DNA from: Vibrio hepatarius
GTDB lineage: Bacteria; Pseudomonadota; Gammaproteobacteria; Enterobacterales; Vibrionaceae
Length of the DNA stretch: 64,000 nt
Direction: 5' to 3'
Assembly (NCBI RefSeq): GCF_011806575.1
Contig: NZ_JAATOO010000002.1
Location: 1-64,000, forward strand
How positions within the stretch are numbered: the stretch's first letter is position 1; every line of letters begins with the position of its first letter. The notes below the pieces were generated by a model, which was not told where the DNA came from, did not search any database, and saw only the letters and a list, made by a program, of their open reading frames with translations. Below are positions 31,059 through 40,840 of this stretch, one piece after another. The position numbers and the translations under genes are program-made.

Positions 31059-31406
31059 TTACTGAGACAAGTTGTATTCGCTCCAGCCTCGTTGCCATTC
31101 CATACGGAATTTCTGCGCTTGCTCGGTGCCCTCGCAGACACCTTCATAGTTTTGTCCAGATAACCCCATTTGGTACGCAAAGTCTGCGTTGCAGTACTCG
31201 GCAACACCTTCTGAATATCCCTGTTCATAGTCACTTTGGTTAACTCCACCAAGAGCTGACATTTCTTTGTACGAGCGCTGGGTATGCCCTGCGACGCCAT
31301 CTTGATAACCAATTTGGTACCAGTTTCCATCTTTCGCCAATTGTTCTGTGCTCGCTGCACATCCTGCCAATGACACTACCGCTGCTAATACGACTAATTT
31401 TTTCAT
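31059..31406 (-). CDS. DUF2799 family lipoprotein
   Basis: Predicted lipoprotein of 115 residues with signal MKKLVVLAAVVSLAGC (lipobox LAGC, Cys16) followed by Ala-Ala. The mature part is rich in Gly, Tyr and Gln with recurring GYQDG/GYSEG-like turns (IGYQDGVAG, QGYSEGVAEYC), as in DUF2799 proteins. Two further cysteines may form a disulfide. Function is unknown. It is convergent with murQ and divergent from the CstA-family transporter. The BtsR-type repeats upstream lie closer to the transporter side, but could also affect this gene. Confidence 0.75.
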   Translation of the reverse strand: MKKLVVLAAVVSLAGCAASTEQLAKDGNWYQIGYQDGVAGHTQRSYKEMSALGGVNQSDYEQGYSEGVAEYCNADFAYQMGLSGQNYEGVCEGTEQAQKFRMEWQRGWSEYNLSQ

Positions 31407-31442
31407 TGTTATACTTCATGTTTTGTAAACTGAGTTAACTAA

Positions 31443-31530
31443 ACCACTAAATCTTGTTAATTGCCACTCGCCGTCAACAAAAACCACTCAACCTCACTTA
31501 AAACCACTCAAGAGCGTATACGACCACTCA
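31443..31530 (+). promoter_or_regulatory. Array of five BtsR-type sites, 20-bp period
   Basis: CCACT occurs at 31444, 31464, 31484, 31504 and 31524, an exact 20-bp period. The last three copies are full ACCACTCA; the first is ACCACTAA and the second GCCACTCG. E. coli BtsR (YehT) binds ACC(G/A)CT(C/T)A direct repeats separated by 13 bp, i.e. a 21-bp period, at its transporter promoter. The intervening bases are not conserved, which argues for protein sites and not a tandem duplication. The array ends 80 bp before the transporter start. Confidence 0.85.
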
Positions 31531-31610
31531 CTACATTAGCGAATGCTTATTGCCATCTTGGTGCGTAATATCCAACCTGAGCTTATAAAATTTACCAAGG
31601 AACAAGTGAT

Positions 31611-33095
31611 ATGTTGTGGTTTTTAACCTGTGTTGCCGCACTGATTGGCGGTTACTTTATCTACGGTGCTTTCGTTGAGAAAGTATTCGGCATCAACGAA
31701 AAACGTCAAACTCCGGCGCACACTAAGCAAGACGGTGTTGACTACGTACCAATGTCGACCAAAAAGGTTTACCTAGTTCAACTACTTAACATCGCGGGTG
31801 TCGGTCCAATCTTTGGTCCAATCATGGGCGCACTTTACGGCCCTGCAGCAATGTTGTGGATCGTAATGGGTTGTATCTTCGCGGGTGCAGTTCACGATTA
31901 CTTCTCAGGTATGTTATCTGTTCGTAACGGCGGTGCTTCTGTCCCTACGATTACAGGTCGATACTTAGGTAATGGCGCAAAACACTTTATGAACATTTTT
32001 GCCATTGTCCTACTGCTGCTTGTTGGTGTGGTTTTCGTATCAGCGCCAGCTGGCATGATCACTAACCTAATCAACGATCAAACTAGCCTGAATGTAAGCA
32101 TGACAACAATGGTTATCGCGATCTTCGCGTACTACATCATTGCGACAATTGTTCCTGTCGATAAGATCATCGGCCGCTTCTACCCACTATTTGGTGCTCT
32201 GCTTATCTTCATGTCTGTTGGTCTAATGACTGCGATTGCTCTCTCAAGCGAGCACACCGTAATGGGTGACTTCCAAGTGTCAGACATGTTCACTAACCTA
32301 AACCCGAATGACATGCCATTGTGGCCTGCGCTATTCATCACTATCGCATGTGGCGCTATCTCTGGTTTCCACGCAACTCAGTCTCCTCTAATGGCGCGTT
32401 GTATGGAAAACGAGAAGAACGGTCGCTTTGTATTCTACGGTGCAATGATCGGTGAAGGCGTTATCGCTCTAATCTGGTGTGCTATCGCGTTGTCTTTCTT
32501 TGGCTCTCTAGATGCACTATCTGAAGCCGTGAAGAACGGTGGTCCTGGTAACGTTGTTTACAGCTCTTCGTTTGGTCTACTAGGTGTGTTCGGCGGTATC
32601 ATCGCATTCCTAGGTGTGGTTATTCTACCAATCACTTCAGGTGACACAGCGTTCCGCTCAAGCCGTCTGATCCTTGCTGAATACTTCAACATGGAACAGA
32701 AAACACTACGTAACCGCCTACTGATGGCTCTTCCACTGTTCGTTATCGGTGGCATCCTAACTCAAGTAGATTTCGGTATCATCTGGCGTTACTTCGGTTT
32801 CGCAAACCAAACTACTGCGGTAATGATGCTTTGGACTGCGTCGGCTTACCTACTACGTCACAACAAACTGCACTGGATTACGACTATCCCAGCAATGTTC
32901 ATGACTACGGTATGTGTTACTTTCATTCTGAACAACAGCACACTTGGTTTCGGCCTACCAATGCAAGTGTCGACTATCGCAGGTATCCTGTTCACGCTAA
33001 CAGCAACGGTATACGTAATTAAAAGCTCAAAAGGCAAAGGTGAAACAGACCTTGCAGATGAGGAAAAGCTAACGGACGTTACAGAAACAGCATAG
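31611..33095 (+). CDS. CstA-family transporter, probable BtsSR-controlled pyruvate importer
   Basis: Inner-membrane carbon starvation (CstA) family protein of 494 residues, shorter than E. coli CstA or BtsT (about 700). The core is intact, with LLNIAGVGPIFGPIMGALYG (58-77), IFAGAVHDYFSGMLSVRNGG and ITSGDTAFRSSR. About 13 hydrophobic segments are visible. In E. coli and in V. campbellii a CstA-family pyruvate transporter is the main target of BtsSR. The five BtsR-type repeats upstream support the same role here. The codon choice (CTA, CGT, GGT) suggests high expression. Pyruvate specificity is inferred. Confidence 0.85.
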   Translation: MLWFLTCVAALIGGYFIYGAFVEKVFGINEKRQTPAHTKQDGVDYVPMSTKKVYLVQLLNIAGVGPIFGPIMGALYGPAAMLWIVMGCIFAGAVHDYFSGMLSVRNGGASVPTITGRYLGNGAKHFMNIFAIVLLLLVGVVFVSAPAGMITNLINDQTSLNVSMTTMVIAIFAYYIIATIVPVDKIIGRFYPLFGALLIFMSVGLMTAIALSSEHTVMGDFQVSDMFTNLNPNDMPLWPALFITIACGAISGFHATQSPLMARCMENEKNGRFVFYGAMIGEGVIALIWCAIALSFFGSLDALSEAVKNGGPGNVVYSSSFGLLGVFGGIIAFLGVVILPITSGDTAFRSSRLILAEYFNMEQKTLRNRLLMALPLFVIGGILTQVDFGIIWRYFGFANQTTAVMMLWTASAYLLRHNKLHWITTIPAMFMTTVCVTFILNNSTLGFGLPMQVSTIAGILFTLTATVYVIKSSKGKGETDLADEEKLTDVTETA

Positions 33096-33131
33096 TCTCA
33101 GCAAAATAGCTAATAGGATCAAATAATTGAC

Positions 33132-33166
33132 AAGCCACTTGTATCAAATACGAGTGGCTTTCTTCT
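33132..33166 (+). terminator. Terminator of the CstA-family transporter gene
   Basis: AAGCCACT/AGTGGCTT arms extend through GTAT/ATAC to a small loop and are followed by TCTTCTT. Confidence 0.82.
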
Positions 33167-33528
33167 TGGATATAGACTGAATTGATCTATCTTGTACTTA
33201 GTCACAGAGAAGATTAGAGATTTTTAGTGTTAATATCACATGCCCTCTTCACAAGCACGACACGTTTAATATCCAACTGCCCCCTTTAATATCGCTCATC
33301 AACAATAGTCTTTTCAGAGAGTTTCGCATATAAGCTCACTTAACAAGCAAAGCCCAAACCGGAGAAAACGAGTGCCGTAGATGGCATCTATACCATGATC
33401 TCGCTACGCTTAGTTTGGCGAGACGTAATCTAATTTATAAACGCAGTTTTCTCGTAATGGTCTGGTTCCAAGTCAAAGTTTGATCACTTTATCGGATCAT
33501 CTTACTTTATTTTTGGAGGTGTCAAACT
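33167..33528. other. Long non-coding stretch before the M61-like peptidase gene
   Basis: About 360 bp without an open frame of note. It contains an inverted repeat TCTCGC/GCGAGA (33399-33423, 13-base loop) and a smaller TGCC/GGCA one just before it (33373-33386), neither followed by a T tract. The next gene's ribosome site is GGAGGTG at 33514-33520. I see no defined promoter. Confidence 0.5.
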
Positions 33529-34494
33529 ATGAAAGTGAATAATCGTAATTGGCGACTATGGGTGCTTTGGGTGTTTTGGGCTAGCGCTTTTTCGGCTTCT
33601 GCTTCTACCATACTTTTTGAGGGAAAGGATGTTCGTCTCACCCTCGAATTTAGCCAACCAGAGGCGGCTAAATATCAAGATGAAGTCATCCAACTTGCTG
33701 ATCATGCGTTTAGCCAACACAAAAAGTTATTCGGCGGTTTACCCAGAGATTTACAAGGAAAGCCCTATCGCGATGTGAAAGTCTCCATAAATCTTGCCGA
33801 ACAAATCGGCGGGGACGCTGATCCGGGTGAAGTTTCGCTCACGATTGCCGACAATGGTTTGTTTGGCTACGCCAGTTGGCAAACCATATTAATCCATGAA
33901 CTGTTTCATCTTTGGAATGCCGAATCTTTCCGTTACGCGGATAATCGCGAACAATGGTTCAATGAGGGGGTTACCGATTTTTACACATATCAGACAGCGG
34001 CGCGGTTAGGTCTGTTAACCCCGCAGCAAGCATTGCAAATAGCCGCTCTGCCCGTTGGCTATTACTCCAGCTTTGAAAATACCGGTAAATTGTCGATGCG
34101 TGAAGCCACAATTAATAAACATTCGAAAATTGATAATTACTTTTTGGTATATAACGGCGGCTGGGTCACTGGCATGTTATTGGATCGCGATATTCGCCAA
34201 CGTAGCAAAGGTCAGTATAGTTTGGATAATCTGATGCGCTGGCTATATCGGAATTATCCTCGTCATGAACGAAGTTACAGCATGGAAGACATAGTGTTGG
34301 GTTTACAACAAAGCTGTCAACTGGATTTTGCCGATTTTTTCAAGCGCTACATCGATGGTAAGCAACTATTGCCACTAGAGCAATTGCCTTTAGGTAAAGC
34401 CGCTTGGGCGTTGGCATTTAATCCATCTAGCGAAAATCCTTACCCTTGGCTGTACCAAACGTTAGGTATTGTATGGCCGCACGCCAACGAATAG
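33529..34494 (+). CDS. Secreted gluzincin metallopeptidase, M61/M1-like
   Basis: A 321-residue protein with a signal peptide (about 1-26, ending SASAS). The zinc site is HELFH (123-127), followed exactly 18 residues later by Glu146 in WFNEGVTDF, the HExxH-x18-E pattern of gluzincins. The C-terminal part (YNGGWVTGMLLDRDIRQRS, then SLDNLMRWLY and a FADFFKRYIDG segment) resembles M61 glycyl aminopeptidases, but the large N-terminal domain and PDZ domain of that family are absent. It probably acts in the periplasm or outside the cell. It stands alone between long non-coding flanks. Substrate is unknown. Confidence 0.75.
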   Translation: MKVNNRNWRLWVLWVFWASAFSASASTILFEGKDVRLTLEFSQPEAAKYQDEVIQLADHAFSQHKKLFGGLPRDLQGKPYRDVKVSINLAEQIGGDADPGEVSLTIADNGLFGYASWQTILIHELFHLWNAESFRYADNREQWFNEGVTDFYTYQTAARLGLLTPQQALQIAALPVGYYSSFENTGKLSMREATINKHSKIDNYFLVYNGGWVTGMLLDRDIRQRSKGQYSLDNLMRWLYRNYPRHERSYSMEDIVLGLQQSCQLDFADFFKRYIDGKQLLPLEQLPLGKAAWALAFNPSSENPYPWLYQTLGIVWPHANE

Positions 34495-34819
34495 AGATCT
34501 AGTGTGGCATTACAAGTTTTAAGCACCAATCTAACGCTCGGCATTCTATAAATTGGCGCCTAATAAGCATTCATAATACGGAGAAGTATCAAGCTAAACA
34601 CACAATAACGTCGCGATGTTTCATCACTAGTATTGCGTTGCTAAATGCTACTGATGAAACTAGAGCGCTGACTGACCTTTCGTAATTGTTTTACAGCAAT
34701 TTGTGGGTTCTTTATGCGAGGCAGGCCGCTTTGATATGTTGTTATCCTTCCCGATAAGTCAATAACGCAGCAGAAAGGAACACCAAGCGTCCTGCTCAAA
34801 GACTAAGACAAGGCCTGTG
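34495..34819. other. Non-coding stretch with a long-arm hairpin after the peptidase gene
   Basis: About 325 bp without a gene. GTTTCATCA (34618-34626) and TGATGAAAC (34652-34660) are perfect 9-bp arms around a 25-base loop that itself has partial pairing (TAGTA/TACT). No T tract follows, so it is not an ordinary terminator. The rest has no promoter or frame I can support. No integron attC features are convincing. Confidence 0.5.
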
Positions 34820-35785
34820 TTACTCTACTTGCTTGATCTGTAGCTCTTTTGGCACTTCAAAAAACATGTTTTCTTCGCGCCCCTGGATTTCTTCTACTGA
34901 CTTAGTACCGCCGATCTCTTTGATACGTTCCAGAATCTGGTTAACCAACTCTTCAGGAGCAGAAGCACCTGCAGTCACACCTACTTTGCTCTTGCCGTCA
35001 AACCATTCAGTCTGAATGTCTTCAGGACAGTCGGTTAAGTAACCCGGTGTGCCTAGCTTCTCTGCCAACTCTTTTAGACGAGTTGAGTTAGACGAGTTCT
35101 TTGAACCCACAACCACGACCACATCCACGTCTTCTGCCATATCGCGCACTGCGTCCTGGCGGTTTTGCGTCGCGTAACAGATATCATCTTTGCGTGGCCC
35201 TTGAATATCAGGGAACACACGGCGTAGCTCTTCAATCACATCGGCGGTTTCATCCACTGACAGCGTTGTTTGGCTCACATAGTGCAGGTGGCTTGGGTCT
35301 TTCACTATTTCAACTAGCTTCTGCACGTCTTCTGGTTTCTCAACCAAGTACATGCCACCCGTATCGCTCGCGTACTGCCCCATGGTGCCTTCCACTTCTG
35401 GATGACCAGCGTGGCCAATCAGAACCACTTCCATGTTCTTGCGGCTTGCGCGCGCCACTTCCATATGCACTTTGGTCACCAATGGGCAAGTGGCATCGAA
35501 CACCGTCAACGCGCGCTCTTTGGCTTCTTTGCGTACCGCTTGCGACACACCATGAGCGGAAAAGATAACGATATTGTCATCTGGCACTTCACTCAGTTCT
35601 TCAACGAAAATGGCGCCACGCTGCTTTAGCCCTTCCACAACAAAGCGGTTATGCACCACTTCATGGCGAACGTAAATCGGCGGTTGATACATTTCTAGTG
35701 CACGCTCAACAATACTGATGGCGCGGTCAACACCAGCGCAAAAACCGCGAGGGTTGGCTAACAGAATTTTCATTTCATTGCTCAT
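34820..35785 (-). CDS. ispH: 4-hydroxy-3-methylbut-2-enyl diphosphate reductase IspH
   Basis: Last enzyme of the MEP isoprenoid pathway, producing IPP and DMAPP; an iron-sulfur protein. The cluster-ligand cysteines are visible in [19 protein letters not shown] and [10 protein letters not shown]. The length is 321 residues from the ATG at 35785; a second ATG four codons on ([10 protein letters not shown]) matches the usual N-terminus and may be the true start, as neither has a strong ribosome site. It is 23 bases downstream of fkpB in the same direction, the common fkpB-ispH pair. Confidence 0.96.
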   Translation of the reverse strand: MSNEMKILLANPRGFCAGVDRAISIVERALEMYQPPIYVRHEVVHNRFVVEGLKQRGAIFVEELSEVPDDNIVIFSAHGVSQAVRKEAKERALTVFDATCPLVTKVHMEVARASRKNMEVVLIGHAGHPEVEGTMGQYASDTGGMYLVEKPEDVQKLVEIVKDPSHLHYVSQTTLSVDETADVIEELRRVFPDIQGPRKDDICYATQNRQDAVRDMAEDVDVVVVVGSKNSSNSTRLKELAEKLGTPGYLTDCPEDIQTEWFDGKSKVGVTAGASAPEELVNQILERIKEIGGTKSVEEIQGREENMFFEVPKELQIKQVE

Positions 35786-35808
35786 GGTTCTAAGTTCTAT
35801 TCGGTGGG

Positions 35809-36240
35809 CTATTCTACTGACAAAATCTCGACTTCGAAAGTCACGTCTTGCCCTGCCAGAGGATGGTTAAAATCTACAGTCACAGAGTCACCTGCGATTT
35901 CCGTAATGATACCCGGAATTTCCATACCGTCTGGGCCAGAGAATGCCATGATGGTGCCGACTTCTACTTCTGCGTCACCGACAAATTTCGTTCGGTCCAT
36001 GTGATGGATATTGTCTGGATTTGGCATACCAAAGGCGTCTTGCGCTTTTAACTCAATCGCTTTGCTGTCGCCAGTGCTTAAACCCAGCAGGCATTGCTCG
36101 AAATTTTCACTCAAGCTACCATCACCAATGACTAACTTCGCTGGTTTCCCCATGTTATGGGTACTGTCCGCCACGGAGCCATCTTTCATTTTGATTGTAA
36201 AGTGCAGGGTTACTGCTGAATCTTGGGCAATTGTAGTCAC
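35809..36240 (-). CDS. fkpB: FKBP-type peptidyl-prolyl isomerase FkpB (SlpA)
   Basis: Cytosolic SlyD-like folding catalyst of 143 residues. The FKBP core ([18 protein letters not shown] at the start) is interrupted by an insert-in-flap chaperone domain (about 70-125), and there is no His-rich metal tail of the SlyD type. It lies between lspA and ispH as in E. coli, but a strong terminator (36306-36337) separates it from lspA, so fkpB-ispH likely has its own promoter in the 122-bp gap. Confidence 0.93.
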   Translation of the reverse strand: MTTIAQDSAVTLHFTIKMKDGSVADSTHNMGKPAKLVIGDGSLSENFEQCLLGLSTGDSKAIELKAQDAFGMPNPDNIHHMDRTKFVGDAEVEVGTIMAFSGPDGMEIPGIITEIAGDSVTVDFNHPLAGQDVTFEVEILSVE

Positions 36241-36305
36241 GTTACTGCTTCCTTGAAGTTATTGTCGATACTAAAGCGTAATCGAACTTTCAGTTGTTCT
36301 TATAT

Positions 36306-36337
36306 TAAAAAGCGCTCTCCGGATCAACGGACAGCGC
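36306..36337 (-). terminator. lspA intrinsic terminator
   Basis: Minus-strand hairpin with AGCGCT arms and inner TCCG/CGGA pairing, followed by five T. It ends the ribF-ileS-lspA transcript before fkpB. Confidence 0.85.
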
Positions 36338-36362
36338 TTAGGGTTATTCGCTAAAACAAAGC

Positions 36363-36872
36363 TTATGCTGCTGAGTTTTCTTTTTTGCGAAAGCCATCCA
36401 AGATGATCATCGCAGCACCAATACAGATAGCGGTATCTGCAAGGTTGAAAGCAGGCCAGTGGTAATTGCCCCAGTAAAAATCTAAGTAGTCGACAACAAA
36501 GCCGTGTACAACTCGGTCAAACACGTTACCGACTGCGCCACCGATGATCATCGCATAGGCGCTGTTGTTCCACTTTTCTTTCGCTGGCAGTTTACTCATC
36601 CAGTACGTCAGTAAACCCGTCACAAAAAATGCGATTCCGGTGAACAGCCAACGTTGCCAACCCGCTTGGTCACTTAGAAAACTAAACGCCGCACCGTAGT
36701 TGTGTACGTAAAGCAGGTTAAAGAATGGCAGAACCTCGATGCGATTTGCCCATCCATAACCCATGTTGTCCATCACAACCAGTTTGATGCCGATATCGGC
36801 AATAAAAATCACAACCGCCAGCCATAGCCAACGTACGCCTGATTGTTTCAATGTTAGTGCTTTTTCACTCAT
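36363..36872 (-). CDS. lspA: Lipoprotein signal peptidase LspA (signal peptidase II)
   Basis: Inner-membrane aspartyl protease that removes signal peptides from prolipoproteins after Lgt has modified the cysteine; the lgt gene is also in this window (47013). The 169 residues form four membrane segments with the catalytic pair Asp119 (NVFDR) and Asp146 (FNLADT). The start is ATG at 36872 after AGGTAAAGTA. Unusually, a perfect hairpin with a T tract sits between ileS and this start, so its expression may be attenuated relative to ileS. Confidence 0.96.
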   Translation of the reverse strand: MSEKALTLKQSGVRWLWLAVVIFIADIGIKLVVMDNMGYGWANRIEVLPFFNLLYVHNYGAAFSFLSDQAGWQRWLFTGIAFFVTGLLTYWMSKLPAKEKWNNSAYAMIIGGAVGNVFDRVVHGFVVDYLDFYWGNYHWPAFNLADTAICIGAAMIILDGFRKKENSAA

Positions 36873-36880
36873 TACTTTAC

Positions 36881-36913
36881 CTAAAAACAGCCCCAGTAAA
36901 TACTGGGGCTGTT
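36881..36913 (-). terminator. Intrinsic terminator between ileS and lspA
   Basis: AACAGCCCCAGTA and TACTGGGGCTGTT are perfect 13-bp arms with a two-base centre; on the minus strand TTTTTAGG follows. It lies 23 bp after the ileS stop, and its T tract abuts the lspA ribosome site, only about 9 bases from the lspA ATG. Confidence 0.85.
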
Positions 36914-36936
36914 AAAACTAATGAAAGTTCAATGAA

Positions 36937-39768
36937 TTATGCGTACTTACGCTCTTCACCTTCACCGTCAACGTTCGATACACAACGACCACAGATCTTT
37001 TCGTGACCCGCGATAGTGCCAACGTCTGGCGTGTGGTGCCAACAACGGTCACACTTCTCTGATTCCGTCGCTTTCACTTCAACAAATAAACCGTCAACGT
37101 CAGTGGCTTGCGCTTGCTCTGTCTTCTCGCTCAATGGCTTAACCACAGCCGAAGATGTCAGTAACACAAAGCGTAGCTCGTCTTCGAGCTTGTTGATCTT
37201 CGCCGCCAGTGCGTCTTCAGCAAATAGAGTGACTTCTGCTTGCAGTGCGCCACCGATAGTCTTTTCACTACGAGCCGCTTCAAGCAGTTTGTTTACGCCG
37301 CTACGAACCGATTGGATTTCGGTCCAGAAGTCGTTGTTTAGCTCTTCGCCTTCAGCCAGACCAAATAGACCATCGAACCATTCACCAGTGAAAACAAACT
37401 TGTCACGTTGACCCGGCATTTCGTTCCAGATCTCGTCTGCTGTGAATGACATGATTGGTGCCATCCAACGAACCAACGCTTCAACAATGTAGTAAAGCGC
37501 AGTCTGACAGCTACGTTGCGCGTGGCCACCACGTTTCGCTGTGTATTGACGGTCTTTGATCACGTCTAGGTAGAAAGAACCCATTTCGATCGAACAGAAC
37601 TGCATCAAACGCTGCGTGACTGCGTGAGTGTTGTATTCGCCGTACGCTTTCACAATTTCTTCTTGAGCTGCTTGTGCGCGACCAACTGCCCAACGGTCCA
37701 ACGCGACCATTTCATCTGCTGGAACAAGATCTGTTTCTGGGTTGAAACCGTTTAGGTTAGCAAGGAAGAAACGAGCCGTGTTACGGATACGACGGTATGC
37801 GTCAGCACTGCGTTTTAGGATTTCATCCGATACTGCCACTTCGCCAGTGTAGTCAGTTGACGCAACCCAAAGGCGCAGAATGTCAGCACCCAGCTTGTTT
37901 GTCACATCTTTAGGTGCAACAACGTTACCGATAGATTTCGACATCTTACGGCCTTGACCATCAACCACGAAACCGTGTGTCAGTACTTGTTTGTATGGCG
38001 CTTCGCCTTTCATCGCGATCGATGAAATCAGTGAAGACTGGAACCAACCGCGGTGTTGGTCAGAACCTTCTAAGTAAAGGTCTGCACTGTGGCCGTTGTA
38101 CTCTTCACGAGCGTCAACCACTGAGAAGTGAGTAACACCTGAGTCAAACCATACATCTAGTGTATCCAGTACTTTTTCGTATTTGGCTGCGTCTTCTTCG
38201 CCTAGTAGTTCTGCCGCATCGACATCCCACCAAGCTTGAATACCTTTTTGTTCAACAAGTTGAGCCACTTTTTCAATCAGCTCAGATGTATTCGGGTGAA
38301 GTTCTGCTGTTTCTTTATGAACGAACAGAGCAATTGGCACACCCCAAGTACGCTGACGAGAGATACACCACTCAGGGCGACCTTCGATCATGCCTTCAAT
38401 GCGGCTTTGACCCCATTCTGGCATCCACTGAACACCTTTGATTGACTCTAGTGCTTTTGCACGTAGGCCTGCTTGATCCATAGAAACGAACCATTGAGGT
38501 GTGGCACGGAAGATGATTGGAGTCTTATGACGCCAGCAGTGTGGGTAACTGTGCTCGTAAGCGTGGTGATGCAGCAAAGCGCCTTTTTCTTGTAGCGTTT
38601 CCACAACCGCAGCGTTCGCTTTAAATACGTGTTGGCCAGCAAATAGCTCAGTGTCAGGTAAGTAAACACCGTTTGAGCCTACTGGATTTGCTACTTCTAG
38701 ACCGTATTTTTGACCAACCGCGAAGTCTTCTTGACCGTGGCCCGGTGCAGTGTGAACCACACCAGTACCTGAATCTGTTGTGACGTGATCGCCAAGGATC
38801 GCAGGAACAGTAAAGTCGTAGAACGGGTGGTTGAACTGAGCAAGCTCTAAGTCCGCACCTTTTGCAAATCCAAGGTTATGGAAATGCTCGATACCCGCAC
38901 GATCCATGACGTCTTTCGCGAGCTCTGAAGCCACGATAATACGCTCAGGGTTGTCACCCTCAACTTGGATTAATACGTACTCTAGATCATCACGCAGACA
39001 CACAGCACGGTTTGCAGGTAGTGTCCAAGGCGTTGTTGTCCAGATTACGATAGAGATATCGCCATGACCTTCGTGGCCTTCGCTTAATGCAAATTTAGAC
39101 AATAGCGCCGCTTCGTCTGTCGCTTTGAAGCGCACATCAATAGAAGGTGACACTTTGTCTTTGTATTCGACTTCTGCTTCTGCCAGTGCACTGCCACAGT
39201 CTGTACACCAGTGAACAGGTTTGAAACCTTTTAGCAGGTGGCCTTGGTCAGCGATCTTACCCAAAGCACGGATGATGTTCGCCTCTGTATCGAAATCCAT
39301 AGTGCGGTAAGGTTTGTCCCACTCGCCCATGATGCCAAGACGCTTAAAGCTCTCTTTTTGACCTTCAACCTGACCCGCAGCGTAGTCGCGACATTTTGCG
39401 CGGAACTCAGCAGCTGTAACTTTTTGACCTGGCTTACCAACCTTTTTCTCTACCATTAATTCAATTGGTAGACCGTGGCAGTCCCAGCCAGGAATGTAAG
39501 GAGCGTCAAAACCTGAAAGTGTTTTGGATTTAATAATAATGTCTTTAAGAATCTTGTTTAGTGCGTGACCAATATGAATGTCACCGTTGGCGTATGGAGG
39601 GCCATCGTGTAGAACGAAAGATTTTTTGCCTTTCTTCGCTTTACGGATTTCACCGTAAAGGTCTTCTTTGTACCAACGCTCAAGCATTTCTGGCTCGCGG
39701 TTCGCCAGATTGCCGCGCATCGGAAACCCTGTTTCAGGAAGGTTCAGGGTATCTTTATACTCACTCAT
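36937..39768 (-). CDS. ileS: Isoleucyl-tRNA synthetase
   Basis: Class I aminoacyl-tRNA synthetase charging tRNA-Ile, with editing of misactivated valine. The 943 residues include HIGH (65-68), KMSKS near 605 ([10 protein letters not shown]), a CP1 editing domain between them, an anticodon-binding domain and a C-terminal zinc motif (CDRCWHH and CGRCVSN). It follows ribF by 65 bp and precedes lspA, the standard gammaproteobacterial cluster. Confidence 0.98.
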   Translation of the reverse strand: MSEYKDTLNLPETGFPMRGNLANREPEMLERWYKEDLYGEIRKAKKGKKSFVLHDGPPYANGDIHIGHALNKILKDIIIKSKTLSGFDAPYIPGWDCHGLPIELMVEKKVGKPGQKVTAAEFRAKCRDYAAGQVEGQKESFKRLGIMGEWDKPYRTMDFDTEANIIRALGKIADQGHLLKGFKPVHWCTDCGSALAEAEVEYKDKVSPSIDVRFKATDEAALLSKFALSEGHEGHGDISIVIWTTTPWTLPANRAVCLRDDLEYVLIQVEGDNPERIIVASELAKDVMDRAGIEHFHNLGFAKGADLELAQFNHPFYDFTVPAILGDHVTTDSGTGVVHTAPGHGQEDFAVGQKYGLEVANPVGSNGVYLPDTELFAGQHVFKANAAVVETLQEKGALLHHHAYEHSYPHCWRHKTPIIFRATPQWFVSMDQAGLRAKALESIKGVQWMPEWGQSRIEGMIEGRPEWCISRQRTWGVPIALFVHKETAELHPNTSELIEKVAQLVEQKGIQAWWDVDAAELLGEEDAAKYEKVLDTLDVWFDSGVTHFSVVDAREEYNGHSADLYLEGSDQHRGWFQSSLISSIAMKGEAPYKQVLTHGFVVDGQGRKMSKSIGNVVAPKDVTNKLGADILRLWVASTDYTGEVAVSDEILKRSADAYRRIRNTARFFLANLNGFNPETDLVPADEMVALDRWAVGRAQAAQEEIVKAYGEYNTHAVTQRLMQFCSIEMGSFYLDVIKDRQYTAKRGGHAQRSCQTALYYIVEALVRWMAPIMSFTADEIWNEMPGQRDKFVFTGEWFDGLFGLAEGEELNNDFWTEIQSVRSGVNKLLEAARSEKTIGGALQAEVTLFAEDALAAKINKLEDELRFVLLTSSAVVKPLSEKTEQAQATDVDGLFVEVKATESEKCDRCWHHTPDVGTIAGHEKICGRCVSNVDGEGEERKYA

Positions 39769-39833
39769 CGATTCTTAATTCCGTTGTGTTGGGCGAATGT
39801 TAGACATTATGCTAAGTCGGTGGACTAAACCAC

Positions 39834-40769
39834 TTAGCGATTAAGCTGACGCAACCACACCCTTGCTGCCTCAGCATCCAATTCAATTTGTTGTTTCAAT
39901 ACTTCAAAAGACTCGAACTTCTGTTCGTCTCGAAGCTTATGTAAAAGTACGATTTCTAACTGTTTGCCGTATAAGTCGGCATGAAAGTCGAATAAATGCA
40001 CTTCCAATTGTTGGCGAACACCATTTACTGTTGGTCTGTTGCCAATGTTTGCCACGCCACCGATTGGCTGGTTGCCTAAGCCCAAAGCTTCGACAACATA
40101 TACGCCAGATACTGGTGAAACACGGCGTTTCAGTGGAATATTGGCGGTTGGAAAACCGATCGTTCTACCAAGCTTACGCCCATGAGAAACACGCCCACTG
40201 ATACTGTAATCTCGCCCAAGCATTTCTGCGGCGACATCCAGTTGATCTTGTGCTAACGCGTCGCGAATCGCCGTGCTACTCACTCGCAGTTTCTGCATAC
40301 AGAAACTTTGGGTACTGACCACTTCAAAACCGTATTTTTCGCCGGCTTGTTTAAGCATGTCAAAGTTGCCTTTCCGGCCACGACCAAAACAGAAATCATC
40401 GCCTACGACCAGAAACTTAACACCCAAACGCTTCACCAACAAGTCACTAATAAACTCATCCGCCGTGAGATTGGCAAATTGCTCGTTAAAATTGACACAA
40501 AGTAGTCGCTCAAGCTTGAGTTTACTAAGCTGAACAAACTTATCTCTGAGTCGGGTTAACCGAGCGGGTGCTTTCTCTTTAGCGAACAACTCCAATGGCT
40601 GTGGGTCAAAGGTCATAATCGTGGAAGGCAAGCCTAATTTCTCTGCTCGCTCAGACACTTGACGCAATACTGCTTGATGACCTAGATGCACTCCGTCGAA
40701 GTTTCCGATCGTCAATACACACCCGTAATGGTGTGGTTTGATATTGTGAATACCTCGGATTAATTCCAT
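39834..40769 (-). CDS. ribF: Bifunctional riboflavin kinase / FAD synthetase RibF
   Basis: Makes FMN and then FAD from riboflavin. The 311 residues comprise an N-terminal adenylyltransferase domain (TIGNFDGVHLGHQ with the HxGH-type nucleotide site, about 21-33) and a C-terminal flavokinase domain from about 185 (GRTIGFPTANI). It lies 71 bp after murJ and before ileS, the order seen across gammaproteobacteria. Confidence 0.97.
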   Translation of the reverse strand: MELIRGIHNIKPHHYGCVLTIGNFDGVHLGHQAVLRQVSERAEKLGLPSTIMTFDPQPLELFAKEKAPARLTRLRDKFVQLSKLKLERLLCVNFNEQFANLTADEFISDLLVKRLGVKFLVVGDDFCFGRGRKGNFDMLKQAGEKYGFEVVSTQSFCMQKLRVSSTAIRDALAQDQLDVAAEMLGRDYSISGRVSHGRKLGRTIGFPTANIPLKRRVSPVSGVYVVEALGLGNQPIGGVANIGNRPTVNGVRQQLEVHLFDFHADLYGKQLEIVLLHKLRDEQKFESFEVLKQQIELDAEAARVWLRQLNR

Positions 40770-40840
40770 TGGAAGTTACTAAAACCTGTGTTTTTATTAT
40801 TTACGCTGCGTGAAACTGACGGATTATATACTAATCGCCA

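Noticed and set aside
34495..34819. Integron attC-like sequence (GGCGCCTAATAAGC and nearby TAACG words)
   Set aside because: The R'/R'' core pairs and the long imperfect palindrome of a Vibrio attC site are not present, and there is no integrase or cassette neighbour.
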